Assembly (NCBI RefSeq): GCF_005116645.1
Contig: NZ_SWCM01000009.1
Span: forward strand, 124,001-188,000
DNA length: 64,000 nucleotides
Source of the DNA: Desulfopila sp. IMCC35006
GTDB taxonomy: Bacteria > Desulfobacterota > Desulfobulbia > Desulfobulbales > Desulfocapsaceae
Direction of reading: 5' to 3'
In this document: piece after piece, positions 17,029-27,413 of the stretch
Position numbering within the stretch: the first letter of the stretch is position 1
How the letters are laid out: every line of letters begins with the position of its first letter
The notes under the pieces: model-generated
What the model saw: only the letters and a program-made list of their open reading frames with translations
Database searches by the model: none
What the model was told of the DNA's origin: nothing
Program-made: the position numbers and the translations under genes

Positions 17029-18285
17029 ATGACCGATCTTTTCACTCATTCTCCTCAGGACGTGGGATCTCTCAAGGTTACGCAAGGCAATAAACAGATG
17101 AAAGACAGAATTATCCTTCGATTTTCCGACGTGATCCACTCCGAATCCGGCAGTGGCCTCTTGCTCATGGTGACTGCGGTACTGGCAATGATACTTGCCA
17201 ATACCCCTTTATCTGGCTACTACGACCTTATTATAACGACCCCGGTGCATATCCGGATAGGTCCTCTGGAAATTGCCAAACCCCTGTTGCTCTGGGTAAA
17301 TGACGGTTTGATGGCGTCTTTTTTCTTCCTGGTAGGGCTCGAGTTAAAAAGAGAAATCCTCATCGGCGAATTATCAGACATCAGCAAGGTCACTCTTCCG
17401 GCTCTGGGAGCGCTGGGGGGCATGGTGGTGCCCTCACTCATCTACATTGGGATAAATTACCAGGACCCCATAGCTCTGCGCGGCTGGGCCATTCCAGCGG
17501 CGACGGACATTGCGTTTGCCCTGGGAATCCTTTCTTTACTCGGCTCCAGGGTGCCGATCAGTCTGAAAGTATTGCTGACCTCCCTGGCGGTTTTTGACGA
17601 TATCGGCGCAATCATCATAATCGCTCTCTTCTACACCGAAAATATATCCCTGGCTGCCCTGATTGTGGCGGCTGTCTGCATCTGCATCCTTTTTTACATG
17701 AACAGGAGAGGCCAGGAAAACTTCAGCATGTATGTCTTCGTCGGCTCAATTATGTGGGTTGCCCTGCTCAAATCGGGAGTGCACGCCACCCTGGCCGGTA
17801 TACTCCTGGCAATATTTATTCCCATGCGGTCCCGCACGGATCCCGACCTGTCGCCTCTCATGGAGATTGAACACGATCTGCACTCGGCGGTTAATTTTTT
17901 TGTCCTTCCGATATTTGCCTTCTGCAACAGTGGCATCACTCTTGCGAACACTTCCCTTGATTTCTTCAGCCAGGGCGTTCCCATGGGTATTGCTCTGGGT
18001 CTTTTTTTCGGCAAACAGGCCGGCATTTTCACCTTCATAGGTCTTGCCATACTCCTCAAGGTTTCAGCCATGCCAAAAGGAATGACCTGGGGCTCCCTCT
18101 ACGGGATGGCGACCTTATGCGGCATCGGCTTTACCATGAGCCTGTTTATCGGATCGCTGGCCTTCGACCAGACCTCTTCGCTCACGGTCTTTGATCAGAG
18201 ACTGGGCATCATTCTCGGCTCCCTTGTTTCCGGCCTGGTCGGATTCCTGATTCTAAAAAAGATCCTGCCGGCCAGTTCGATTTAA
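17029..18285 (+). CDS. nhaA: Na+/H+ antiporter NhaA
   Basis: The 418-aa inner-membrane protein has about twelve hydrophobic segments and the NhaA core motif PAATDIAFALGILSLLG, in which the acidic residue pairs with the next helix (FDDIGAIIIIALFYTE) to bind ions. GLELKREILIGELSD and GIGFTMSLFIGSLAF are also typical. NhaA exchanges one Na+ (or Li+) for two H+, giving salt and alkaline pH tolerance, which fits a marine or brackish host. A second in-frame ATG at 17098 could be the true start, since the first 23 residues are extra relative to the family. Confidence 0.95.
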   Translation: MTDLFTHSPQDVGSLKVTQGNKQMKDRIILRFSDVIHSESGSGLLLMVTAVLAMILANTPLSGYYDLIITTPVHIRIGPLEIAKPLLLWVNDGLMASFFFLVGLELKREILIGELSDISKVTLPALGALGGMVVPSLIYIGINYQDPIALRGWAIPAATDIAFALGILSLLGSRVPISLKVLLTSLAVFDDIGAIIIIALFYTENISLAALIVAAVCICILFYMNRRGQENFSMYVFVGSIMWVALLKSGVHATLAGILLAIFIPMRSRTDPDLSPLMEIEHDLHSAVNFFVLPIFAFCNSGITLANTSLDFFSQGVPMGIALGLFFGKQAGIFTFIGLAILLKVSAMPKGMTWGSLYGMATLCGIGFTMSLFIGSLAFDQTSSLTVFDQRLGIILGSLVSGLVGFLILKKILPASSI

Positions 18286-18305
18286 GGCATATTGCAATCT
18301 GATTG

Positions 18306-18360
18306 CCCCTGAAACTCAGCCTGCCGGAATGGAAGGGTGTGAGCTGTTCGTTTTACGGGG
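18306..18360. repeat. Partial copy of dispersed repeat family B
   Basis: The sequence from CCCCTGAAACTCAGCC to GAGCTGTTCGTTTTACGGGG closely follows one arm of the full element at 58081-58237, read on its minus strand (CCCCTCATGTTCAGCC ... GGGCTGTTCGTTT). It lies between the convergent nhaA and CoA-transferase genes. The core and second arm are missing. Confidence 0.55.
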
Positions 18361-18374
18361 ATATGCGGCGACGT

Positions 18375-20261
18375 TTATTCAGCCGGATCCTGCTTCTGGT
18401 CAAAAATAGTCTCCAGGTAGATCATACTGCCCTGGGAAACCGCCTTTACCTGGTAGTTGAGGGTGTGAAAGAGTTTCACCATCCGCTTGTTCTCTTTTGC
18501 CGTGTAGGCGGTGAGACCTTTAATGCCATTTCTCCTGGCCGCCTCGGCCAGTTTCTGGATAACGATTGACGATAAACCTTTCCCCTGCCATTCCTTTTCC
18601 ACCGAAAAAGCAATCTCCGCCAGCTCGGTTTCCGGGTTGAGATAATACTCCCCGACAGCCAGGATCCGCTCATAGCCAGACTGTCCCTCAACCGCGACGA
18701 TGGTCAGATCCTTGAGATAATCGATTATGAATGTCCGCTCGATCTGGGTGCTGATAAAGCTCTTTTTTTCATGGAAGAACCTGGAGATAACATCAGTGCT
18801 GTCGAGCCGGTAATAATGCTCCTGCAGACTTCGCTCATCGGTCAGCTTCACCGGCCGGAAGGTTATTTTTTTACGGTCGATGATCCTGGTTTCCTCAAGC
18901 CAAAGCGGATAGATGGAATGCATCTCGTCCCGCAGGATTCGTTCCGGTCCAAGCAGCCCGAGATCTTTCGCCTGCTCGAACAATTCGTCCCGAAAATCCG
19001 GATGGGCGATAGAAATTAACGAGAGCGCCCGTTCCTGGATACTTTTGCCGAAAAGATTTACCGAACCGTATTCGGTTACCACGTATTGCACCTCGCTGCG
19101 CGGCACGACCACCGCTACCTTCTCCAGAATCGGCACAATCCGGCTCCGGGTGCCATCGTCTCTGGTCGATGTGAGCATCAGAATCGATTTGCCTTTTTTA
19201 GACATGGCTGCACCCCGGAAAAAATCGAGGATACCGGTGACGCCGGAAAAATTATTGAAGGGCAGTGCATCGGCGGTCACCTGGCCGGTCAGGTCGATTT
19301 CCCGGGCGGTGTTCATCGCCACCATCTTCCTGTTTTTGGCTATTTTCCGCGGATCATTTACATACTTGGACGGATGAAACTCGACGGCGGAGTTGTAATC
19401 GAGCAGATCATACAGGTTCTGGTTGCCGATGGCGTTGCTGCAGATGATCTTGCCGCTGTTGAAGCCCTTGTTTTTGTTGGTCACAACACCCATGGCCATA
19501 AGCTTCATAATGGTGTTGGTCACATACTGGGTGTGAATGCCCAGATCATTTTTTTCCATCAGCGCCTGGATATTTGCTTCCGACGTTCCGCCCAGCGACA
19601 TCTGCATCGTCGAACCGTCCTCCACCAGCCGGGAAACATACCGGGCAATTTTGCCGGCGGCTTTGACATCCGGATAGGTACCGATTTCGATCAGGGTCTC
19701 GTCATGCTCGACGAAATAGTCGATGTCGTTGACATGGATCGAACTGCGCCCTAGCGTTCTCGGCATCTTGCTATTCACCTGGGCGATAACCAGGTCGGCA
19801 CCGGCGGCGGCAGACGCAGTGACATCAACAGAGATGCCAAGGCTCATCCAGCCGAAATCGTCCGGTGGAGTCACCTGGATAAGGGCAACCTGGATCGGCA
19901 GCATTTTCGATTTGATCAACTTGTGTATATCGGAAAGATTGATCGGCGTGATGAAGCGCAGATCGCCTTTAAAACTCTCCGAGTTGGCAGACCCCAGATA
20001 AAAAGATCGAATATTCAGATTCTGTGATTTCGATTTCTCGGCAATCCTGGAAAGCGAGGTACTCTCACCGCTGAACATCCTGACGATCTCAAGATCAGTG
20101 AAGGTAAGGCTGGCGTCGGCCAGTCCTTTCACCAGCTGCTGCGGTTCGCCGCAGGATGAACCGATAAAGATACGCTGCCCTGACTGGATCTTGGCAATGG
20201 CATCTTGAACCGACAGCTTGTTCCTCTGATAGTTATCCGCCCAATATCCTGATTCGCGCAT
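18375..20261 (-). CDS. Acetyl-CoA hydrolase/transferase family protein fused to a GNAT acetyltransferase domain
   Basis: A 628-aa fusion. Residues about 1-430 are the two-lobed acetyl-CoA hydrolase/4-hydroxybutyrate CoA-transferase module; VTEYGSVNLFGKSIQERA followed by LISIAHPDFRDE is the catalytic Glu segment of the C-lobe. Residues about 480-615 resemble a GNAT N-acetyltransferase (LAEIAFSVEKEWQGKGLSS, the acetyl-CoA pyrophosphate loop, then GLTAYTAKENKRMVKLF). The CoA-transferase part should move CoA between short-chain acids; the GNAT part would use acetyl-CoA to acetylate a protein or small molecule, possibly as feedback. Single gene, divergent from the kinase gene. Confidence 0.85.
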   Translation of the reverse strand: MRESGYWADNYQRNKLSVQDAIAKIQSGQRIFIGSSCGEPQQLVKGLADASLTFTDLEIVRMFSGESTSLSRIAEKSKSQNLNIRSFYLGSANSESFKGDLRFITPINLSDIHKLIKSKMLPIQVALIQVTPPDDFGWMSLGISVDVTASAAAGADLVIAQVNSKMPRTLGRSSIHVNDIDYFVEHDETLIEIGTYPDVKAAGKIARYVSRLVEDGSTMQMSLGGTSEANIQALMEKNDLGIHTQYVTNTIMKLMAMGVVTNKNKGFNSGKIICSNAIGNQNLYDLLDYNSAVEFHPSKYVNDPRKIAKNRKMVAMNTAREIDLTGQVTADALPFNNFSGVTGILDFFRGAAMSKKGKSILMLTSTRDDGTRSRIVPILEKVAVVVPRSEVQYVVTEYGSVNLFGKSIQERALSLISIAHPDFRDELFEQAKDLGLLGPERILRDEMHSIYPLWLEETRIIDRKKITFRPVKLTDERSLQEHYYRLDSTDVISRFFHEKKSFISTQIERTFIIDYLKDLTIVAVEGQSGYERILAVGEYYLNPETELAEIAFSVEKEWQGKGLSSIVIQKLAEAARRNGIKGLTAYTAKENKRMVKLFHTLNYQVKAVSQGSMIYLETIFDQKQDPAE

Positions 20262-20535
20262 CTCATTCCTCCTTCTCTGGGATTTTTGAACCTCTTGTCT
20301 GTACCCACAATCCTCTCAGGCTTGAAATCCTCCTGCCGCCCATCTCCAGATAGTATTGGTTCTGCGCTTTTTAATCAAGTCTGCTGACAGCTTCTTCAAT
20401 GCGGCAAGATTCCTCTTGTTGGATGAACCTCATTCGTCACCCTGTCCTTTTCATCCTGCACAGACAAAAACCGGTTGCCTGCAAGCCGTTTGATCTTATA
20501 GGTTACAATTATCCCCTTCAACAAGAGGAAACAGT

Positions 20536-21876
20536 TTGCAAAGCCCATCTGAGACAATACTGCTGTTCGGTCTGTCCGATGCCGAAACTACGCTTGTTAA
20601 ACGGCTGGTTTCTTCTTTTGAAATTGATATCGTCCCGCTTACCATCGGAACCGTCCGGAATTTCATCCATAAATTTCCCGAGAAAAAAATCTGCCTGGTT
20701 GTCTTCAGGGTGGATACGCAACCGCAAAGACAGGATCGAGTCATCGGCCTTATCCGGGATTTTGTCGGGCCTTTTACCCCTTTTCTCCTTCTCATTCCCC
20801 CACAGCGGAAAGGAGACATCAGAAAATATCTCAATGCCGGGGCAGATGACTTCATGGATCTGCCGCTCAATGAAGAGAGGTTCTCCATAGGGTTTCTGAT
20901 CCTGCTCGAGATGGGCCAGGCGGTGGTCCAGCGATCGGCAGCAGAATCCTTACCGCAAACGAATGCATCCCGGTACAAGCGGGATATCGTCAATCGGCTG
21001 GTCGATTTTTTCCGGGAGGGCTTGAGTTACTTTGCCCCGAAATCGTTGCTAATAAAGGCGAGAACGGACAGCATCTCCGACAAATGGCTGCAGGTGAGAA
21101 AGCTCGGTTCCGGTGGCTTTGGCGACGCCTGGCTGGTACAGGAGATCGGTACCGGCAGACTCGCCGTGGCCAAAACACCCCACTCAGCCGAGATGAATAT
21201 CCGGGTCTTGCGCTCAGCCGCCATCCTGAAGAGACTGGTCCACCATCCCAATATCGTCCACCTTCTGGAGATTGTCAAAGATAACGGCAAGTTTATCCTG
21301 ATCCAGGAATATGTCGAAGGGCCGACCCTGCAACAGTTACTGCAGCAGCCCATTGCCCCGCTCGACAAAGCAGCCTGGTTTCTGCAGCTCGTCTCCGTCA
21401 TCTCCTATGCCCATAAGCATAAAATCATGCATCGGGATATCAAACCGGAAAACATCATCATCAACAAAAGCGGTCAGGTGAAGCTTCTCGATTTCGGTAT
21501 CGCCCGGGACCTCTCCTGGCAGCCACCGGACAAAAGTTCTGCAGGCACCGTCAATTTCATGCCGCCGGAACAGTTCGAAGGCCGCAGCTGCCTGGCCAGC
21601 GACGTCTGGGCCCTGGGGGTCATCCTCTATATTTTTGCCACCAATACCGTGCCCTATTTTCAGGGAAACGATCAGTACCCCTTAGACATCGACACAACTG
21701 TTGAAAGCAGAGCGCCGCGGATAATTAATCCGCAGCTTGATATCAATCTCGAGCGCATCATCATGCACTGCCTGCAAAAGGATTTGGAAAAACGCTACCG
21801 CAGCGCCACAGAACTCCAGGAGGACCTGCAATCCAGTCTGCCGCAGTTTGGCCGGGGAGGACTCTTCCCTGAATAA
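20536..21876 (+). CDS. Serine/threonine protein kinase with N-terminal receiver-like domain
   Basis: A 446-aa protein. Residues 1-125 have a response-regulator-like alternation (ILLFGLSDAE; FLLLIPPQRKGDIRKYLNAG; DDFMDLPLNEE), but no clear phosphoacceptor Asp is seen. After a linker, residues about 185-440 form a Hanks-type kinase: Gly loop GSGGFGDAW, Lys213 (VAKTP), HRDIKPEN with Asp301, DFG Asp319, and PPEQFEG in place of APE. The alpha-C Glu is not obvious (LRSAAILKRL where families have RE/E), so activity may be unusual. The start is a TTG with AGAGGA about 7 bases upstream. No phosphatase neighbour or membrane helix; target unknown. Confidence 0.85.
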   Translation: MQSPSETILLFGLSDAETTLVKRLVSSFEIDIVPLTIGTVRNFIHKFPEKKICLVVFRVDTQPQRQDRVIGLIRDFVGPFTPFLLLIPPQRKGDIRKYLNAGADDFMDLPLNEERFSIGFLILLEMGQAVVQRSAAESLPQTNASRYKRDIVNRLVDFFREGLSYFAPKSLLIKARTDSISDKWLQVRKLGSGGFGDAWLVQEIGTGRLAVAKTPHSAEMNIRVLRSAAILKRLVHHPNIVHLLEIVKDNGKFILIQEYVEGPTLQQLLQQPIAPLDKAAWFLQLVSVISYAHKHKIMHRDIKPENIIINKSGQVKLLDFGIARDLSWQPPDKSSAGTVNFMPPEQFEGRSCLASDVWALGVILYIFATNTVPYFQGNDQYPLDIDTTVESRAPRIINPQLDINLERIIMHCLQKDLEKRYRSATELQEDLQSSLPQFGRGGLFPE

Positions 21877-21924
21877 TGCGCGACACATCGCAGCCCCGAT
21901 GATATTTCCAAGCCTTACCTTTTT

Positions 21925-22001
21925 ATGATTACCACTACTGTTCAGCACAGAAGGTCTTGAGGGATATGAGGTGCCCTTTGCACGGGTGTTCCGTGCAAAG
22001 G
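21925..22001. repeat. Dispersed palindromic element, family A, truncated copy A2
   Basis: It starts ATGATTACCACTACTGTTCAG, continues to GGGATATGAGGTGCCCTTTG and CACGGGTGTTCCG, then jumps straight to TGCAAAGG. Most of the core and the second outer arm are missing. The outer-arm and core-edge order matches copy A4 (53461), not A1/A3. It ends next to the metallophosphoesterase stop codon. Confidence 0.75.
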
Positions 22002-22003
22002 TA

Positions 22004-22738
22004 TTACAGCCCGTTTACCAGTCTGTGGGCATAGATCCCGGGCAGACCGGCAGCCAGAATCTTTTCTCCGGCCGTCTTGAAATCATACACAACTCTATAA
22101 AACTCGACCACGTGCCGTGCAGTGTCATAAATGAGATAGGCAGCCCGAGGATCGCCGTCTCTCGGCTGCCCGACACTCCCGCAATTGAAGATCTGGCGGT
22201 TTTTCTCAGCGACAGGCACCACCATGCTGTGCTGCGGTGATCTGATATAGACGCAGAAGAAGTTTTTTCGCGTTATCGCAACGGGTACATGGGTATGGCC
22301 GACGAACAGGACCTTGGCTTTCGATCGGGCAAACGAACTGGAGATATAGGTCTTCTCGGAGACATAATACCAGTTGCGGGGCCGGTACGGATTTGAATGG
22401 CAGAAGGAAATATTGTCCCATTTGATGAGATCTTCCATCTCGGTCAGAAACCACATACCGGTTTTGGTGATGACCTCCCGTGTCCACAGGATTACCCGTC
22501 GCGCATCCGGTTTCATATTGGTGGGAATCCCGAGCACAGCAGCGTCATGGTTGCCAAGCACACAGGGGCAATCGGGCAGGGACTGAATCAATTCGATGCA
22601 CTCGTTGGGGTTTGCCCCATAGCCCACCACATCGCCCAGACAGACATACCTGTCAACATGCTGTCGACCGGCATGCTCGAGGACTGCCTCCAATGCCTCC
22701 AGGTTGGCGTGGATATCCGAAAAAACTGCAACTCTCAT
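22004..22738 (-). CDS. Metallophosphoesterase family protein
   Basis: A 244-aa calcineurin-like phosphoesterase with the complete metal-ligand set in order: FSDIHANLEAL (D-x-H), GDVVGYG (GD), GNHDAA (GNH) and FVGHTHVP (GHxH). The fold matches the YfcE/diadenosine-tetraphosphatase-like bacterial family of phosphodiesterases or protein phosphatases; substrate unknown. The start at 22738 has AGAGGAACGT just upstream. A longer minus-strand frame to 23236 is only the antisense of the following gene. The next gene is divergent. Its 3' end abuts repeat copy A2. Confidence 0.9.
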   Translation of the reverse strand: MRVAVFSDIHANLEALEAVLEHAGRQHVDRYVCLGDVVGYGANPNECIELIQSLPDCPCVLGNHDAAVLGIPTNMKPDARRVILWTREVITKTGMWFLTEMEDLIKWDNISFCHSNPYRPRNWYYVSEKTYISSSFARSKAKVLFVGHTHVPVAITRKNFFCVYIRSPQHSMVVPVAEKNRQIFNCGSVGQPRDGDPRAAYLIYDTARHVVEFYRVVYDFKTAGEKILAAGLPGIYAHRLVNGL

Positions 22739-22939
22739 ACGTTCCTCTTCTGGTGGCGGCTGATAGCAGCACTTTCGCGCGTTCCCGTCAGAAGTTGTAG
22801 ACCTTTGTCCATGTATAAGCCAGTTTCCGGAGAATAGCAAACTTCCCGCAAATTTCTCTTTTATAAAACGCTCTTTTTGACTATCTGTATGTGCATACGC
22901 TCTCCTTAAACGAACAGAAACCAGAGGATCCAAAGACTC

Positions 22940-23785
22940 ATGTTGACAACAACCGATAAAAAAAATCTCCAGAATCTCCTGGCTAAAGCGGAGGATCCTG
23001 ATACTGCCTTCAGCTTTGATGAACTGCTGGGCTACCTGTTTGGGCTGGCAATGACCCCCGAGCTGATCATGCCCGGTGAATGGATGCCAATCATCTTTGG
23101 CGGCGACATGCCGGAATTTGATTCGATGGAGCAGGGGCAGAAAATGACCGGCAGTCTGATCGCTGCCTATAATAAGGGCATTGACGATTTCGAGAAGAAC
23201 CGGCTCACCTTTCCCTTCAACATAGAAACCCTGCACGAGGACCAGTTTGCCCCACTCTACGAATGGATCTCCGGGTTCGAAGAGGCCATCGCACTTCGCG
23301 AGGAGCTGTGGGATCCAGAGGAATATCCTGAGTTAAGCGATCAGAAAAAAGAGGAGCTTTACCACAGCATGATGACTATCCAGGGACTGGTCGATCCCAT
23401 GGAGGTGATGGAGTATTTTGACGACATGCCGGACGAGGTGTTCCAGGAGGCCTTCGCAGGACTGGACATCGAGATGGAAGATCGGGAGGCGCAGATCCAG
23501 ATCTTCCTGTTGACCTCCCTGCCTCTGGCCATCGAGACCTTCCAGGAGCATGCCCGCGCAGTCGAAAAAAAGCGGCAGCGGCAGTTTGCCGGATCTGGCG
23601 GCCCCATCCCGATTCGCTCGGCGAAAATCGGCCGCAACGATCCCTGCCTGTGCGGGAGCGGCAAAAAATATAAAAAGTGCTGCGGCAGCAGCTCTGAACA
23701 ACAGACAATTTTCCCCGGGGATGTGCCGTCAAGAAAATCAAACGTTATCCAGGGCAACTTTCCGCAACATGGCAAAAAGAAATGA
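22940..23785 (+). CDS. YecA/UPF0149 family protein with SEC-C zinc motif
   Basis: A 281-aa acidic protein. Residues about 18-195 look like the helical UPF0149 (YecA/YgfB) domain; the C-terminus (about 232-251) has the zinc-binding SEC-C motif [19 protein letters not shown], identical in type to the tail of SecA. In YecA-type proteins it binds metal and may interact with ribosomes or SecB. The gene overlaps the following helicase start by four bases (ATGA), so both are probably expressed together. Exact function is unknown. Confidence 0.85.
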   Translation: MLTTTDKKNLQNLLAKAEDPDTAFSFDELLGYLFGLAMTPELIMPGEWMPIIFGGDMPEFDSMEQGQKMTGSLIAAYNKGIDDFEKNRLTFPFNIETLHEDQFAPLYEWISGFEEAIALREELWDPEEYPELSDQKKEELYHSMMTIQGLVDPMEVMEYFDDMPDEVFQEAFAGLDIEMEDREAQIQIFLLTSLPLAIETFQEHARAVEKKRQRQFAGSGGPIPIRSAKIGRNDPCLCGSGKKYKKCCGSSSEQQTIFPGDVPSRKSNVIQGNFPQHGKKK

Positions 23786-26277
23786 CAACCCCTGCAAACC
23801 CGGAATTGCAGCTCGCCGATGAATTTGTCCGGGAAACCGGCTGCAATATTTATCTGACGGGGAAGGCCGGCACCGGCAAGACCACGTTCCTGCACAATCT
23901 CAAGAAAAAATCTCCCAAGCGGATGATCGTCACCGCTCCCACCGGTGTTGCCGCGATCAACGCCGGCGGGGTAACCCTGCATTCTTTCTTTCAGATGCCG
24001 TTCGGTCCATTCGTACCGGGCAGCGAAACGACGGCCCGACACAGATTCGGCAAGGAAAAGATCAATATCATCAAAAGTCTCGACCTGCTGGTGATCGATG
24101 AGATAAGTATGGTCCGGGCCGACCTGCTCGACGGCGTTGACGCCGTTTTACGCCGCTACCGCCGCAGCAGTCTGCCCTTTGGCGGGGTGCAGCTGCTGTT
24201 GATTGGCGATCTGCATCAGCTCTCTCCGGTGGTCAAAGACGCCGACTGGCGCATTTTGAGCCAATACTATGATTCCCCGTATTTTTTCAGCAGCAGCTCG
24301 CTGCGCCAGAGTGCGTTGATCACCATCGAATTACAGCATATCTATCGCCAGGAAGACGACCACTTTATCAGGCTGCTGAACCGGGTTCGCGACAACAACC
24401 TGGACCAGGCAACGCTGTCGAGCCTGAATGCCCGCCATATCGAGGGTTTTGGCGATGGAGACCAGAAGGCCGAGGGATATATAACGCTTTGTACCCACAA
24501 CAGCAACGCCGACGCCATCAACGCGTCGAGGCTGCAGAAACTTTCCCAGAAAAGCCACCGCTTCGATGCCGAAATTGAAGGTGAATTCCCGGAGCACTCC
24601 TTCCCCACCGCGGTAACCCTTGAGGTGAAACCACAGGCGCAGGTGATGTTCGTGCGCAACGATTCGACACCGGAAAAACGCTTCTTCAACGGCAAAATCG
24701 GCCGGGTCACCCGCATCTCCGGCGAAAAAATCTGGATACAATGCCCCGACGATACCGACGAGATCGTGGTTGAACCGGCAACCTGGGAAAACATCGAGTA
24801 TTCCCTGCACCCGGAGACGCTCGAGATCACCGAGAATAAAATCGGCGCCTTCATCCAGTATCCACTGAAGCTCGCCTGGGCCATCACCATCCATAAAAGC
24901 CAGGGCTTGACCTTCGACCGGGCCATCATCGATGCCCAGGCTGCGTTTGCCCATGGCCAGGTGTACGTCGCCCTCAGCCGCTGCCGGACCCTTGACGGGA
25001 TGGTGCTCAGTTCGCCGCTTTCCCCACGAGCGGTAAAAACCGACAGCATGGTCTTGCGCTTCGTCGAACAGGCCGCGAAAAATATGGTGACGGCGGAACA
25101 GCTGGCCCTGGCTAAAATACAATACCAGCAGCGACTGCTCCTGGAATGTTTTGACTTTAAGGAACTGCAGGTTCTGCTCAGCCAGCTGGTATCTCTTGTG
25201 GACAGGAATGCTGAATTGCTCGTTGTCTTAGGCGCCGGAGATCTTCATGCATTACGCCAGAAGACCGTGAACGAGATCTGTACTGTCGGGGCAAACTTCA
25301 GGCGGCAGCTGCAGGGGCTCTTCAGCCAGAATGTTTTCCCGGCAGAAGATCCGGCAGTGCTCGAGCGCATCCAGAAGGCATCGGTTTATTTCGAGGAAAA
25401 AATTACAGCCGGTATGAACACATGCATCCCCCAGCTGGAGATAGAAACCGACAATAAGGAAATCCGCAAAAAAGCGGTCAAATTGAGGACGCGTCTGCAG
25501 GAAGAAACGGCGGTCAAGCTGGCTGCCGTCAAATCCTGCGCGACAGGTTTCAGTGCAGCACACTATCTCCGGGCAGTTTCATCGGCTGAAATACAAACGG
25601 TGCCGAAAAAAGAATCGGCAAGGGTGGCAAAAACCCAGGCCACTTACTCGGAGGCAGATATCGACCATCCCGAACTCTTTCAAACCCTGCGGGAATGGCG
25701 GGCAGCAGAGGCCAAAGAACAAGGAGTTCCTCATTTTCATATCCTCCACCAGAAGACCCTGATCCAAATCGTCGTTCATCTGCCCGACTCGCTCCAGGCC
25801 CTGATGGCGATAAAAGGTATCGGCAAGAAGCTCTCGGAGCGATACGGCGAAGAGCTGGTCGCCATGGTTTCGAGTTACCGGCGGAAAAACAATATCGAGG
25901 AGGTCACTCTCCCGGAGAAAGCCGAATCTTTGGACCAGGAGCCCAAGAAGCCCGCCGAACAACCGGCAGCAGCCCAAACAGATACGAAAAAGCTCAGCCT
26001 TGAGCTCTTTGAAGAAGGGTTGACACTGCCCCAGATAGCTGCTCAGCGCGACCTGGTCGTCTCCACCGTCGAGGGGCATCTGGCGTATTTTGTTGCCCGG
26101 GGCGAACTGGCCATCGAAAGGCTGCTGCCCCCGGCGAAGCAGCAGGCAATCGAGGAGAAAATAAACCAGATGCCGGATAAGAAAATGAGTGAAATAAAAC
26201 TGGCCCTGGGCAGCGACTACAGCTACAGCGACATCAGATTCGTCCAGGCCTACCTGCAAAGCCAGGCGTCCTCCTGA
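23782..26277 (+). CDS. PIF1/RecD-like superfamily 1 helicase with HRDC and C-terminal helix-turn-helix domains
   Basis: An 831-aa DNA helicase. Walker [16 protein letters not shown] (about 25-39), [11 protein letters not shown] (motif II) and [17 protein letters not shown] (motif III) resemble PIF1-type SF1B enzymes; motif VI lies in [15 protein letters not shown] and [10 protein letters not shown]. After a linker, an HRDC-like domain (about 640-705; [19 protein letters not shown]) and a C-terminal segment (about 735-825; [20 protein letters not shown]) resembling HTH_40 follow. Such a chain likely unwinds DNA or RNA-DNA hybrids. It overlaps the SEC-C gene by four bases. Role inferred from the family: replication-fork or R-loop processing. 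Confidence 0.88.
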   Translation: MTTPANPELQLADEFVRETGCNIYLTGKAGTGKTTFLHNLKKKSPKRMIVTAPTGVAAINAGGVTLHSFFQMPFGPFVPGSETTARHRFGKEKINIIKSLDLLVIDEISMVRADLLDGVDAVLRRYRRSSLPFGGVQLLLIGDLHQLSPVVKDADWRILSQYYDSPYFFSSSSLRQSALITIELQHIYRQEDDHFIRLLNRVRDNNLDQATLSSLNARHIEGFGDGDQKAEGYITLCTHNSNADAINASRLQKLSQKSHRFDAEIEGEFPEHSFPTAVTLEVKPQAQVMFVRNDSTPEKRFFNGKIGRVTRISGEKIWIQCPDDTDEIVVEPATWENIEYSLHPETLEITENKIGAFIQYPLKLAWAITIHKSQGLTFDRAIIDAQAAFAHGQVYVALSRCRTLDGMVLSSPLSPRAVKTDSMVLRFVEQAAKNMVTAEQLALAKIQYQQRLLLECFDFKELQVLLSQLVSLVDRNAELLVVLGAGDLHALRQKTVNEICTVGANFRRQLQGLFSQNVFPAEDPAVLERIQKASVYFEEKITAGMNTCIPQLEIETDNKEIRKKAVKLRTRLQEETAVKLAAVKSCATGFSAAHYLRAVSSAEIQTVPKKESARVAKTQATYSEADIDHPELFQTLREWRAAEAKEQGVPHFHILHQKTLIQIVVHLPDSLQALMAIKGIGKKLSERYGEELVAMVSSYRRKNNIEEVTLPEKAESLDQEPKKPAEQPAAAQTDTKKLSLELFEEGLTLPQIAAQRDLVVSTVEGHLAYFVARGELAIERLLPPAKQQAIEEKINQMPDKKMSEIKLALGSDYSYSDIRFVQAYLQSQASS

Positions 26278-26306
26278 CTCGTTTCAGGATGGAGATGAAC
26301 TAGACA

Positions 26307-27413
26307 CTATCCGACGATCCGTATTTCGCGGGTCATGGTGCTGAGCGATTCGGCACCGTCTGCCGTCACCAGGACATCGTCCTCGATACGAACCCCGTTG
26401 CGCCCCGCAAGATAGATGCCGGGCTCTACCGTATAGGTCATCCCCATCTCCAGCAGCTGCTCGTTATCCCCCCGCATATAGGGTTCTTCATGGCATTCCA
26501 TGCCGATACCGTGGCCGGTACGGTGGGTAAAATACTGGCCATAGCCAGCCTCTTCAATCACCCTTCGGGTGGCGTTATCAACAGCAGCACAGCTGCCCCC
26601 CGGTTTTCCCGCTGCCCGGCCTGCGGCATTTGCCTGCTGGACAATTGCATGAATTGTCCGCTCCTCTGCATCAATTTCGCCCACGGCAAAAGTCCGGGTA
26701 AGATCGGACATGTAGCCGTCGCAACTCGCCCCCCAGTCGATGACCAGCAGATCGCCCGCAGCCAGTTGCCGCAGGGAAGGCTGGGCATGGGGATTCGCAC
26801 CATTTGGACCACCGGAGACAATCGGCGCAAACGGCAGAGACGTATCCGATCCCTGGCGAATCAGCTGCATAAAAAGTTCCCCGGCGATTTCTTTTTCGGC
26901 AACGCCGATTTTGATCATCGGCAGGGTCGCCTCAAGCGCCGCCTCGGCAATTTTTACCGCCTTGCGCATATTGGCTATTTCTTCGGTGTCCTTAATAGCT
27001 CGCAACGCGGCAAATACTGCCGAACCATCAGTAAAAAAAGCATCACCGATGGCGGAACGAAGATACTCATACTCCAGTAAACGCAGCTGGCCAGGCTCCA
27101 CCCCGATCTTCCTGCCGGCAAGATCGAGCTTTGCCAGCGCTGCACGAAAGACACCGGACCATTCGGCCGGGCTCTCTTTGTAGGCATAGACCTTTGCACC
27201 ATAAGGCAGGCGCGCAAGCTTTGCCTGCTCGAGCTCCGGCAGAATAATAATTGGATCATCGCCAGGGGTAAAAACGATGGCCACGGGCCGTTCCATCAAA
27301 TGGAAATGCAATCCCGTCAGATAGGTGAGAGTCGGCCCGGCATTGACCGCGACTGCGGAGAATTCCTTCTCCTCCATGTATCGTGTTAATCTGTCCAGCC
27401 GCGCAGCAAACAT
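26307..27413 (-). CDS. M24 family aminopeptidase P-like metallopeptidase
   Basis: The 368-aa protein has an N-terminal creatinase-like domain (about 1-135) and a C-terminal pita-bread catalytic domain. Metal ligands are seen in DWGASCDGYMSDLTRTF (two Asp), GHGIGMECHEEP (His), VEPGIYL (Glu) and RIEDDVLVT (Glu). These match Xaa-Pro aminopeptidase/prolidase types that remove N-terminal residues before proline or split X-Pro dipeptides with two Mn2+/Co2+ ions. No signal peptide, so cytosolic. Convergent with the helicase gene, 29 bp apart. Confidence 0.9.
   Translation of the reverse strand: MFAARLDRLTRYMEEKEFSAVAVNAGPTLTYLTGLHFHLMERPVAIVFTPGDDPIIILPELEQAKLARLPYGAKVYAYKESPAEWSGVFRAALAKLDLAGRKIGVEPGQLRLLEYEYLRSAIGDAFFTDGSAVFAALRAIKDTEEIANMRKAVKIAEAALEATLPMIKIGVAEKEIAGELFMQLIRQGSDTSLPFAPIVSGGPNGANPHAQPSLRQLAAGDLLVIDWGASCDGYMSDLTRTFAVGEIDAEERTIHAIVQQANAAGRAAGKPGGSCAAVDNATRRVIEEAGYGQYFTHRTGHGIGMECHEEPYMRGDNEQLLEMGMTYTVEPGIYLAGRNGVRIEDDVLVTADGAESLSTMTREIRIVG

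Noticed and set aside
22739-23236. N-terminal extension of the metallophosphoesterase
   Set aside because: It is antisense to the SEC-C gene and lies upstream of a start with a good ribosome site.
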